A stretch of DNA of 64,000 nucleotides from Wenyingzhuangia fucanilytica (GTDB taxonomy: Bacteria; Bacteroidota; Bacteroidia; Flavobacteriales; Flavobacteriaceae): the NCBI RefSeq assembly GCF_001697185.1, contig NZ_CP014224.1:868001-932000 (forward strand), given 5' to 3'. The notes beneath the pieces are model-generated. The model worked only from the letters and a program-made list of their open reading frames with translations. It did not search any database and was not told where the DNA came from. The position numbers were made by a program, and so were the translations under genes. Positions 10,120-18,286 of the stretch are shown piece after piece (position 1 is the stretch's first letter; each line of letters starts with the position of its first letter).

Positions 10120-10278
10120 AGTAAAACACAATAATGATAGTGTTTTGTTGTCAAATGAGCTATGTTTTAAAGTAATTGAATTATAATTAATATTAAATAG
10201 CCTTATAAGTTGATAATATTACATTGATGTATTAGTGAGTTTTGTCGTTTTAATAATGAGTTAACTCTCTAGTATTTT

Positions 10279-12957
10279 ATGAACATAACTATTAGCTTAA
10301 ATATGGTAAAAAATTACTTTTTAAAAAGAATCTCTAAATTAAGACAGAACAAAATAATTTTCGGATTAAATATTGTTTTCTTTTTAGTCGTTAATCATGC
10401 AAATGCACAATTAATTCATCCAGGAATAACACATAAATTATCCGATTTAGATCGTATGAAGTACATGGTAGAGGCGGGAATAGAACCGTTTGCTACTACA
10501 TTTCAAAATCTAAGTAATAATTCTAAAGCTCAATATACTTATCCTATCAATGTTGTAAATCAAGATCCTTCTTATATCACAGAATATTCTAGTGCTAGTG
10601 ATGCGTGGTTTATTAATGATGGTACAGCAGCCTATTATAATGCTCTAATGTGGTACATAACCGGTGATGAAAGACATGCACAGAAAGCAGTAGAAATTTT
10701 TAATACTTGGAAAGGGTTAAAAAGAAATACAATGACAGTACCCTTAAGTTCTGGTCGTATTTGGCGAATTATAGAAGCAGCTGAAATCATTAAGCATACT
10801 TATGATGGTTGGGCAGCATCAGATATGCAGGAATTTAAAGACATGCTTGTCTATCCAGGATATTCAACAACAACTGTTCCTACAGCAGCCATAAATAGTG
10901 GAGATATTACTTTTTATTGGAGAGTATATCAAGGGGATCCTGCAAGACATGGAAATCAAGGATTGTTTTGTATGAGAACCATGATGGCTATGGGAATCTT
11001 TTTAGATAATGAAGTGATGTACGATAGAGCCTTACGTTATTTACAAGGAGAATCACATCGTTCAGATGATTTAGCATATCCATCAGGGCCTTCGATTAAT
11101 AATAGTCAAAAAACATCTTGTGAATATTTTGATGAGTTTACCCAAAATGGTTTTGAAAATACAATTACGGATTATGGATATAATGAAGTGATTAGTAATT
11201 ATATATATGAAAATGGTCAATGTCAAGAATCTTCTAGAGATCAAGCACATGGATTGGCAGGAGTTTCTACCATTGCCGTGATGGCAGAAATGGCTTGGAA
11301 TCAGGGAGATGATTTATATGGACATTTAGACAATAGACCTTTGTTAGGATTAGAGTTTTACTATCGTTATAATTTAAGTTTAGAAAACTCGTATCCAGAT
11401 CAAACAACTCCTTGGGAACCTACAGTTGCATCTGGAGAGTATATAGAAAGAACAGATCGTTCTGGTCGTTGGAAATCTTTAAAAATCAATCCATACTTAG
11501 TTTGTAGTACAGGTGATGAGTTTTTAGAACGTGGTAAACATAATTTACAACCAGTTTATGAAATGAATTTAGGTCATTATAAAGATCGTTTAGGTTTACC
11601 TAGTGATGATTATAAATGGCTACAAAGAGGTTTTGATTATTTAACAAAACAAATAGGAGTAGAAGCAGAAGGAACGGTAACCGACCACCCAGGTTTTGGA
11701 GGATTAAAATTCCGTAGAGTAAGTCCAGGTGATCCAATTAGTGGTTTTGATAGCAATGGGTTACCTGTTTATAAAGTAAACAATCTTCCGATGACTATTG
11801 AAGCTGAAAACTATGATTATTTTGTAATAGAAGGAGAAGGACGTACTTATAGTGATAGTGATTCTGAAAATTCAGGAGGAGCCTATAGAACAAATGAAGG
11901 AGTTGATGTAAAAGTTTGTTCAGAAGGAGGTTATAACATCACCAATATTGCAAATGGAGAGTGGCTTACCTATACCGTAAATGTTCCTGCCAATGGAACT
12001 TATGATATTTCAATTCGATATGCTGCAGCAAATGCTAATGGAAAAATTAAAGTAGATTTTGCTAATGAAGAAAAAGTTTCAGAAGTAACAGTTCCGTTTG
12101 GAGGGGAAAATTCTACTGGGTTAAATGATTGGAAAAATCTTAAAATAGGAACTAAGGTTGATTTAACCAAAGGTGTTCAGCAAATGAAGGTCTTATTTAG
12201 TGGAGCAAATAATTCTTTTGAACTTAATAATATAGAAGTTGTATTAGTTAAAGAAGCGCAAGAGCCAGTAAATTTAGCACACATTCACGGAACGGCTACA
12301 CAATCAATAGATTCTGACCCATGTCCTTACGGAGGTTGTGCAGAATTGGCAATTGATGGGAATACTAACGGAAACTTTGGAGCAGGTTCAGTATCCCATT
12401 CAGCTCATGGAACGAATGGCTCTTTAAAATGGTGGCAAGTAGACTTAGCAAAAAATTACAATATAGAAACTATTAATATTTATAACAGAACAGGTTATGA
12501 GTCAAGATTGTCAGACATTACCGTAGAGATAAAAGATACGAATGGGAATGTAACGTTTAGTCAGTTTTATGAAGGATATCCTAATCCATCACAAACAATT
12601 GAAACAGGAGGTGTTGTAGGTAGTGTTGTTAAAATATCAAAAACATCAGATACAGGTATTACCCTTGCAGAGGTAGAAGTTTATGGAGTGGATGAGGAGG
12701 TGTCGTTATCTACAGATAGCCATAAACTAGCCAGTACTGTTGGATTGTATCCAAACCCAGTAAACTCAGAAATAAACATTACCAATGGAATTGGAACAAA
12801 ATTGATAGTGTATAATGTTTTAGGAGTTGAATGTTTTACTACAGAAATAAAGAGTAACCATCAAAAAGTAAATGTTAATGCACTAACAAATGGTGTGTAC
12901 TTTATGAAGATTACTAAAAACGGAAGTTCTTTTACTAAAAAAATCATCAAACAATAA
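10279..12957 (+). CDS. Alginate-lyase-family polysaccharide lyase (PL38-like) with CBM6, F-type lectin and T9SS domains
   Basis: An 892-residue secreted modular lyase, probably the initial depolymerase of the locus. After a long signal region ending NHANAQ, residues about 45-400 form an (alpha/alpha) toroid of the Alginate_lyase family: HPGITHKLSDLDRMKYMVEA, FINDGTAAYYNALMWYITGD, GDPARHGNQGLFCMRTMMAMG, and NGQCQESSRDQAHG around His324, a motif I associate with the PL38 group of glucuronan and mannuronan lyases. Residues about 500-655 look like a CBM6 (IEAENYDYF, ANGEWLTYTVNVPANGTYDI). Residues about 665-805 are an F5/8-type C or F-type lectin domain (AIDGNTNGNFGAGSVSHS, KWWQVDLAKNYNI, IYNRTG). 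The end is a T9SS sorting domain (VGLYPNPVNSEI). The family number and substrate are inferred. Its stop overlaps the next start (TAATG), implying translational coupling. Confidence 0.82.
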   Translation: MNITISLNMVKNYFLKRISKLRQNKIIFGLNIVFFLVVNHANAQLIHPGITHKLSDLDRMKYMVEAGIEPFATTFQNLSNNSKAQYTYPINVVNQDPSYITEYSSASDAWFINDGTAAYYNALMWYITGDERHAQKAVEIFNTWKGLKRNTMTVPLSSGRIWRIIEAAEIIKHTYDGWAASDMQEFKDMLVYPGYSTTTVPTAAINSGDITFYWRVYQGDPARHGNQGLFCMRTMMAMGIFLDNEVMYDRALRYLQGESHRSDDLAYPSGPSINNSQKTSCEYFDEFTQNGFENTITDYGYNEVISNYIYENGQCQESSRDQAHGLAGVSTIAVMAEMAWNQGDDLYGHLDNRPLLGLEFYYRYNLSLENSYPDQTTPWEPTVASGEYIERTDRSGRWKSLKINPYLVCSTGDEFLERGKHNLQPVYEMNLGHYKDRLGLPSDDYKWLQRGFDYLTKQIGVEAEGTVTDHPGFGGLKFRRVSPGDPISGFDSNGLPVYKVNNLPMTIEAENYDYFVIEGEGRTYSDSDSENSGGAYRTNEGVDVKVCSEGGYNITNIANGEWLTYTVNVPANGTYDISIRYAAANANGKIKVDFANEEKVSEVTVPFGGENSTGLNDWKNLKIGTKVDLTKGVQQMKVLFSGANNSFELNNIEVVLVKEAQEPVNLAHIHGTATQSIDSDPCPYGGCAELAIDGNTNGNFGAGSVSHSAHGTNGSLKWWQVDLAKNYNIETINIYNRTGYESRLSDITVEIKDTNGNVTFSQFYEGYPNPSQTIETGGVVGSVVKISKTSDTGITLAEVEVYGVDEEVSLSTDSHKLASTVGLYPNPVNSEINITNGIGTKLIVYNVLGVECFTTEIKSNHQKVNVNALTNGVYFMKITKNGSSFTKKIIKQ

Positions 12958-15653
12958 TGAAGAATAATTCAATAAATGTTTTAAAGATTGCCATATGTTC
13001 TATTGCAATGTTTGTGTATAGTGTTTCGCTTGTAGCTCAATCCATTGTGGTAAACTCAACTAATTACAAACAAACTATTGATATGATTGGTGGAGATATG
13101 GAGCGTAGCTCATCTGCTATTCAAAGTGCTAAGAATAAAGAAGAAATCATTCAATGGGGGTTTGGAGATATCAATTTTAATGTTTGTAGAGTTCAATACG
13201 ACAAAAACCAAGAAATTACGGAGGGAGTTAAAAATTGGTCTTTTTATGATAAGCAGGTTACTACCATGCAAGCCATTAAAGCAGTAAATCCTGATATTAA
13301 GTTTTTTGCAACCATGCGATCTGATTATGATGGTTATGGTGATGATAACAATATGCCAGATTGGATTCATACCTATAGTTCTAAAGTAACAGATGTTGAA
13401 AAATATGGTGTTTTTTTAGCGGATTATTGTGAGTATATGAGTAACCAAGGAGTGCCTATTGATATTTTATCTACAGCAAAAGAATGGATGTGGCATGTAA
13501 GAGCTTCAGAAGCAGATGATATAATCAATACTCTAAATAGCGAATTAGACGAAAGGGGTATTGTAAAGCCAGTGATTATAGATCAAGGATTTTGGAGTTT
13601 AGCTGCGGGGAATACTTACTTAAGAGATGTGGCTTCATTAGGAACAAAAGATTTGTATACTGGTTTTTGTAGTCATAATTATGCTAATGAAGATCCAGAT
13701 CAGTGGGTGGCCATTACAGAAAGAGCCAATGCTTTAGGGAAACCCATGTATGATGATGAGACAAGTACAGGGAGTGGTTCTCCAACCTATGGTGTAGAAA
13801 GAGAAATGTTTAAACAAATTGATGAGTATATAAAAAAAGCAGAAAGGTATAAAGCGGGTTTAAATGGAGAAGTTTATTTTGAAATATGGTCTCGTGGAAT
13901 TGATAAAGAAACCCGTTCTATTTATTTTCCTGCAAAAGGAACTGGTACTAGATTAAGAGGGTATTATATGATGAAACAGTTTTCTAATAATATATTAGGA
14001 TACACCTATGTAACTTCTTCTGTAAATGACCTATCAAAGGTTTATACCATTACTTTTAGAAAAGATGATAAAATAGTTTTGTGGGTAATTAACGAAAGTA
14101 CTTCAGAATATACCATGCCTATTACTATGGATCAATCTACCATTACAAGTGAGGTGGCAACACATTATTGGACAAATAATACTCCTATAGAAGGTTCTAT
14201 AACTTCATATACCGCTTCTGGAAATACTTTTACACCGACTCTAGAAGGTGAAAGTATGAATTGCTACATTTTTGATGTTACAGAGGAAACGGTAGAATTT
14301 TGTAACCATTCATCAGCTACAGATATTATTGAAGCTGAGTGTTATCATGACATGTCTGGAATAGAAAAAGAAGATAATACAGAAGGTACAGAGAGTATTA
14401 CTGGAATTAATGATGGAGACTGGATAAAGTTTGATGCAATTGATTTTGGAGAAGGAGTAGATAGTTTAAAAGCTAGAGTAGCTAGTAATACAACAGGTGG
14501 GAGTATAGAAATTAGAACAGAAAGTGTGTCTGGAACTTTAATAGGGACATTGCCTGTAAATACTACTTTTGGATTACAAAATTGGGAAACTTTAAGTGTA
14601 GAGATTGACCCTATAGCAGGAGTTAAAGATGTTTATTTTGTGTTTAAAGGTGGAGCAGGAGACCTTTTTAATATAAACTGGTTTCAGTTTTTAACCCCAA
14701 TGCCTTCAGTTGATTTAGAAGGTAATACTGCTAACGGTTCTGTTTCTTTAAGTTGGGATTTGAATCATTTGGAATTAGCTACTCAAAATTTATACAGAAA
14801 CATATTGCTTAGCGAAACAGGAAAAATATTGGTGGCAGAAAATATAGCTACAAATACTTATGCGGATCATGAGGTAAATAACGGAGAAACATATTACTAT
14901 TGGGTTGAAGCTACAACGAATGATTCTTCTGTAATAAAATCTAACATTGTTACAGTTACACCATCAATTCCAAATTTAGCATTGGCAACAAATGGTAGTG
15001 TGGCTACGCAATCATCTACAGCTTATAGTGGTCCGCCAGAACTAGCTATTGATGGAAATACAGATGGAAATTATGGTGGTGGATCAGTAACTCATACAGA
15101 ACACGGAGAGAATGGTTCTAATACTTTAAAGTGGTGGCAAGTAGATTTAGGAGCTAATTATATTATAGAAAACATCAATATTTACAATAGAACAGGGAGT
15201 AATTACGGAGAAAGGCTAAATAATTTTACTGTAGAAGTAATAGATGATAAAGGAAATATAACTTTTACACAGTTTTATGCAGATTATCCAAACCCTTCAC
15301 AAACAATTGAGGTAGGTGGCGTAACAGGGAGTATGGTAAAAATATCTAAAACATCTGATTACGGAATTACATTGGCAGAGGTTGAAGTATATGGATCAAA
15401 CTTGTTAAGTATGGGGAATAGAGATTTTAATAAAATTAATGTTTATCCTAATCCAGTATCTAATAATGTTATCATAACCAATAGCCAAAATTCAACTGTT
15501 GAATTTTATACAGTTCTAGGTAAGTTGGTGTTTACGGATGTGGCAAAAAGTAATGAGGAGTCTTATGATATTAGTGATTTTGGCAAAGGAATTTATTTTG
15601 TTAAAATCAATCAACATGGGGTAAGTAGCACAAAAAAAATAATTAAAAAATAA
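12957..15653 (+). CDS. Secreted clan GH-A (GH30-like) glycoside hydrolase with CBM6-like, FN3-like, F-type lectin and T9SS domains
   Basis: The 898-residue enzyme starts in the stop codon of the lyase gene. After a signal peptide (to LVAQS), residues about 25-350 look like a (beta/alpha)8 barrel plus a short beta domain as in GH30-type enzymes: TIDMIGGDMERSSSAIQ, KFFATMRSDYDGYGD, IDILSTAKEWMWHV with Glu176 as the likely acid/base, and KPMYDDETSTG with Glu268 as the likely nucleophile. The usual Asn before the acid/base is Lys here, so the family is uncertain. Residues about 455-580 look like a CBM6 (IIEAECYHDMSG, GINDGDWIKFDAID), then a fibronectin-like domain (SVSLSWDLNHLEL), then an F-type lectin module (ELAIDGNTDGNYGGGSVTH, WWQVDLGANY, IYNRTGSNYGERL) and a T9SS sorting domain (INVYPNPVSNNVI). 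Its binding modules mirror those of the lyase, suggesting joint action on one polymer. Confidence 0.78.
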   Translation: MKNNSINVLKIAICSIAMFVYSVSLVAQSIVVNSTNYKQTIDMIGGDMERSSSAIQSAKNKEEIIQWGFGDINFNVCRVQYDKNQEITEGVKNWSFYDKQVTTMQAIKAVNPDIKFFATMRSDYDGYGDDNNMPDWIHTYSSKVTDVEKYGVFLADYCEYMSNQGVPIDILSTAKEWMWHVRASEADDIINTLNSELDERGIVKPVIIDQGFWSLAAGNTYLRDVASLGTKDLYTGFCSHNYANEDPDQWVAITERANALGKPMYDDETSTGSGSPTYGVEREMFKQIDEYIKKAERYKAGLNGEVYFEIWSRGIDKETRSIYFPAKGTGTRLRGYYMMKQFSNNILGYTYVTSSVNDLSKVYTITFRKDDKIVLWVINESTSEYTMPITMDQSTITSEVATHYWTNNTPIEGSITSYTASGNTFTPTLEGESMNCYIFDVTEETVEFCNHSSATDIIEAECYHDMSGIEKEDNTEGTESITGINDGDWIKFDAIDFGEGVDSLKARVASNTTGGSIEIRTESVSGTLIGTLPVNTTFGLQNWETLSVEIDPIAGVKDVYFVFKGGAGDLFNINWFQFLTPMPSVDLEGNTANGSVSLSWDLNHLELATQNLYRNILLSETGKILVAENIATNTYADHEVNNGETYYYWVEATTNDSSVIKSNIVTVTPSIPNLALATNGSVATQSSTAYSGPPELAIDGNTDGNYGGGSVTHTEHGENGSNTLKWWQVDLGANYIIENINIYNRTGSNYGERLNNFTVEVIDDKGNITFTQFYADYPNPSQTIEVGGVTGSMVKISKTSDYGITLAEVEVYGSNLLSMGNRDFNKINVYPNPVSNNVIITNSQNSTVEFYTVLGKLVFTDVAKSNEESYDISDFGKGIYFVKINQHGVSSTKKIIKK

Positions 15654-15671
15654 AATTATATCATTTTAAAT

Positions 15672-18068
15672 ATGAAAAAAGATATCAAAAATAAAGTTAT
15701 ATGGTTTTTATTGTTTTGTACAAGTACACTATTTGCTCAAACAACAATTAATAGTATATCTGAGTTAGCAGAGGCAGCCGCAAAGTCTAATCAAAATATT
15801 GTGATGAGTCCAGGGGTTTATCAAATGACAGATTATCTAACTCAAGAAGTTAAAGATAATAATACTCCTGCAGATGAATTTGGAAGAAGAGCCATGATTC
15901 GCTTTAGTGGGAGTAATAATATTTTTGATTTTACTGGAGTAACTATTAATGTAGATACGGAGTTGTTAAACGATTTAGGAAGAACGGTAATAGAATTTCA
16001 TTTAACAGGGAGCGATATTAATTTTAAAGGATTAACGGTTACTGATATAGGTAATAGCCCTACGGCTGGTGGAGGACAGTCCATGACCATTTCTGGAGAT
16101 AATATTACTGTAGAAAATGTAACCTTAAATATGAGTGGATCATCACCTTATGGTTATGGAGATTTATTAGGTAAAGGGGGAGGTAGTTTGGCTCCTATGA
16201 GAAAACATAGTGGTTTGTTAGTAGGTGGTTTAAACGTTTCTGTTATTGGTTGTAAAATTTACTCAACCTCATTTGGGCATTTGTTTTTTGTACAAGGAGG
16301 TAGAAATGTACTTTTTCAAGATTGTTATGCCGAAGCTGTTACAAGAACCACAGATGAAATGTTGGCAGAAACTTCTGGACCTGCATTTGATGTAGATTTT
16401 CAAGCTGTTTATCCTAATTATAACGGAGAAAATGTGATTACGTCAGGATATACAAAATCGCTAAGTGAGTGTGGTTTTAGGACTTACGGTGAGGGAGCAG
16501 GAAATATAACAGAAGGAGTTAGTTTAATAAATTGTATTGCAAGAAATACAAGAGTTGGCTTTGCTTTAGAAATTGGAAGTCCAATTTTGGTTCAGAATTG
16601 TGAGGCAACAGGAAACGAAGCAGGATTTAACGTAAAAGATGTAACCATAGAAAATAGTAGAGGAGATGCCGTTAATGGACCTTTGTTATATCTTTCTGGT
16701 GATGATTCTGAAGTTGAGTTAGAATTAATGGATAATTTACCAACTACAACTTTACATGCTGTAGCAACTATTGCAGGAAATAATCATAAAGTGACTTTAA
16801 AAAAATGGAATAATCAAACAAGAGCACAAGAGCATAAAATACTTATAGGAGCTACTAGACCTACTGGAACAAATCCTTTTTCTCCTTTAGGATCAAGTAC
16901 TACATCAAGTATTAGTTTAAATAATTGTACAGAAATGCCAGTGGAAATTCTTTCCAACACAAGTTCTAGTGTTATTAATACTACTGGATCTGTAACAGAT
17001 AATGGTTCGGGTAATACAGTAATTACAGATTCTTGTGAAGGTATAGAAGATTTAAACTTTAATGATGGTACTTATCAGTATAGAATATTGGGTACTGAAC
17101 CTAATGAGTGTGAATTAATAGGATTTGTTTCAAATCAAGAAAAAAGTACTGTAACAATTCCAAATCAAGTAAGTAACGGCTCATTGTCTTTTAATGTAGT
17201 TTCTATTGGTGTTGATGCTTTTAAAGAGCAAACAATTATTACTAGTGTGTCATTACCTAGTAGTGTAACTAATATTGCTAACAACGCTTTTATTGGTTGT
17301 ACAGGTTTGGTTACCATAAACCTTGAGAATATTATCACTTATGGAGAACATAGTTTTAATGGGTGTAATGAACTAGTTTTATCACCTTTAAATTTTACGA
17401 ATACAACTAGTGTAGGTAATTATTGTTTTATGAATTGTAATAAAATCACTTCAGTTGTTGTACCTGGAACTGTTGCTTTAGGGGTAGGTGCATTGAGGTC
17501 TACAGGGATTACTTCATTTAAAATACCTGATGAATGGACTGTTTTACCAGATCAAATGATTAGAGATTGTAAATCTGTGACTACGGTAAATATACCAAGT
17601 ACCATTACAACCATGGGGGTAGCAGCTTTTAGAGGGTGTACAGGAATTACGGATATACAAGTAAATTGGAGTGATAGCAATAACATACCTCCTTTTGTAA
17701 GTAACTTGTTTAGTGGATTAACCTTAGAAAATATTAATTTGTTAGTACCACAGGACACAGTAGATATCTATAATACAGCTGATGGATGGAAAGATTTTAA
17801 TATTGTAGTAGGAGCATTGAGTATTAAAGATATTTTATCAGGAAATTTAGATATTCAAGTTTATGCTGATGTTATAACATTAAAAAGTAGTGCTACTTTT
17901 AATAATGCCAATATCACTATTTATGATATTACAGGTAAGGTTTTAGCAAATCAAGTAATAAACGGAGCTACTGCTTTTGTAAATATTTCAAACTTAACTA
18001 CTGGGATTTATGTGGTTAAAGTAACACAAGAAAATGCTAAAGTGGTAAAACGTTTTGCTAAATATTAA
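15672..18068 (+). CDS. Secreted right-handed beta-helix protein fused to BspA-type LRRs, with T9SS sorting domain
   Basis: The 798-residue protein has a signal peptide ending STLFAQ. Residues about 25-445 show parallel beta-helix architecture, with short recurring strands such as NIFDFTGVTINVD, ITVENVTLNMSG, NVSVIGCKIYSTS, NVLFQDCYAEA, VSLINCIARN and ILVQNCEATGNEAGF; this fold is shared by several polysaccharide lyases and epimerases, but I cannot identify a catalytic triad. Residues about 460-710 are BspA-type LRRs (TSVSLPSSVTNIANNAFIGC, SFKIPDEWTVLPDQMIRDC, NLLVPQDTVDIYNTADGW). The final 73 residues are a T9SS sorting domain nearly identical to those of the next two genes. It lies 18 bases downstream of the GH gene and is closed by a terminator, so lyase, GH and helix protein probably form one transcript. 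Confidence 0.82.
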   Translation: MKKDIKNKVIWFLLFCTSTLFAQTTINSISELAEAAAKSNQNIVMSPGVYQMTDYLTQEVKDNNTPADEFGRRAMIRFSGSNNIFDFTGVTINVDTELLNDLGRTVIEFHLTGSDINFKGLTVTDIGNSPTAGGGQSMTISGDNITVENVTLNMSGSSPYGYGDLLGKGGGSLAPMRKHSGLLVGGLNVSVIGCKIYSTSFGHLFFVQGGRNVLFQDCYAEAVTRTTDEMLAETSGPAFDVDFQAVYPNYNGENVITSGYTKSLSECGFRTYGEGAGNITEGVSLINCIARNTRVGFALEIGSPILVQNCEATGNEAGFNVKDVTIENSRGDAVNGPLLYLSGDDSEVELELMDNLPTTTLHAVATIAGNNHKVTLKKWNNQTRAQEHKILIGATRPTGTNPFSPLGSSTTSSISLNNCTEMPVEILSNTSSSVINTTGSVTDNGSGNTVITDSCEGIEDLNFNDGTYQYRILGTEPNECELIGFVSNQEKSTVTIPNQVSNGSLSFNVVSIGVDAFKEQTIITSVSLPSSVTNIANNAFIGCTGLVTINLENIITYGEHSFNGCNELVLSPLNFTNTTSVGNYCFMNCNKITSVVVPGTVALGVGALRSTGITSFKIPDEWTVLPDQMIRDCKSVTTVNIPSTITTMGVAAFRGCTGITDIQVNWSDSNNIPPFVSNLFSGLTLENINLLVPQDTVDIYNTADGWKDFNIVVGALSIKDILSGNLDIQVYADVITLKSSATFNNANITIYDITGKVLANQVINGATAFVNISNLTTGIYVVKVTQENAKVVKRFAKY

Positions 18069-18100
18069 AGTTATAGATAAAGAAACATAGTCTAGTTTTA

Positions 18101-18133
18101 AACCCATGTTAATTTAAATGACATGGGTTTTTT
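18101..18133 (+). terminator. Terminator after the beta-helix/LRR gene
   Basis: A 9-bp stem AACCCATGT (18101-18109) / ACATGGGTT (18121-18129) is followed by a T run. It is located 32 bases after the stop codon. Confidence 0.85.
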
Positions 18134-18211
18134 ATGGGTAATAGTACTGGTTTTACTGATTTTGTTAAAATAATGAGGAGTTTTAACATAGAACCCCCAT
18201 AGATTATAGGA

Positions 18212-18286
18212 ATTGGATGATAATTTATAGAGGTTTAGGTTGTTTTTTTAGACTTTGCACTCACTTAACTGAAAATTTTATTAAAG
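18212..18286 (+). promoter_or_regulatory. 75-bp upstream block shared with the paralogous LRR gene; candidate promoter
   Basis: The 75 bases before this LRR start and the 74 bases before the next one (20391-20464) align along their length: both contain TGATAATTTA, a TTG, GACTTTGCA, CACTTAACT and an A/T-rich leader. GACTTTGCA resembles the Bacteroidota -7 box (TAnnTTTG) but with irregular spacing after TA. The shared block suggests both genes respond to the same signal. Confidence 0.5.

Noticed and set aside
13087-13370. Overlapping open frames on both strands inside the clan GH-A hydrolase gene
   Set aside because: They are shadows of the 898-residue gene, whose domain content is unambiguous.
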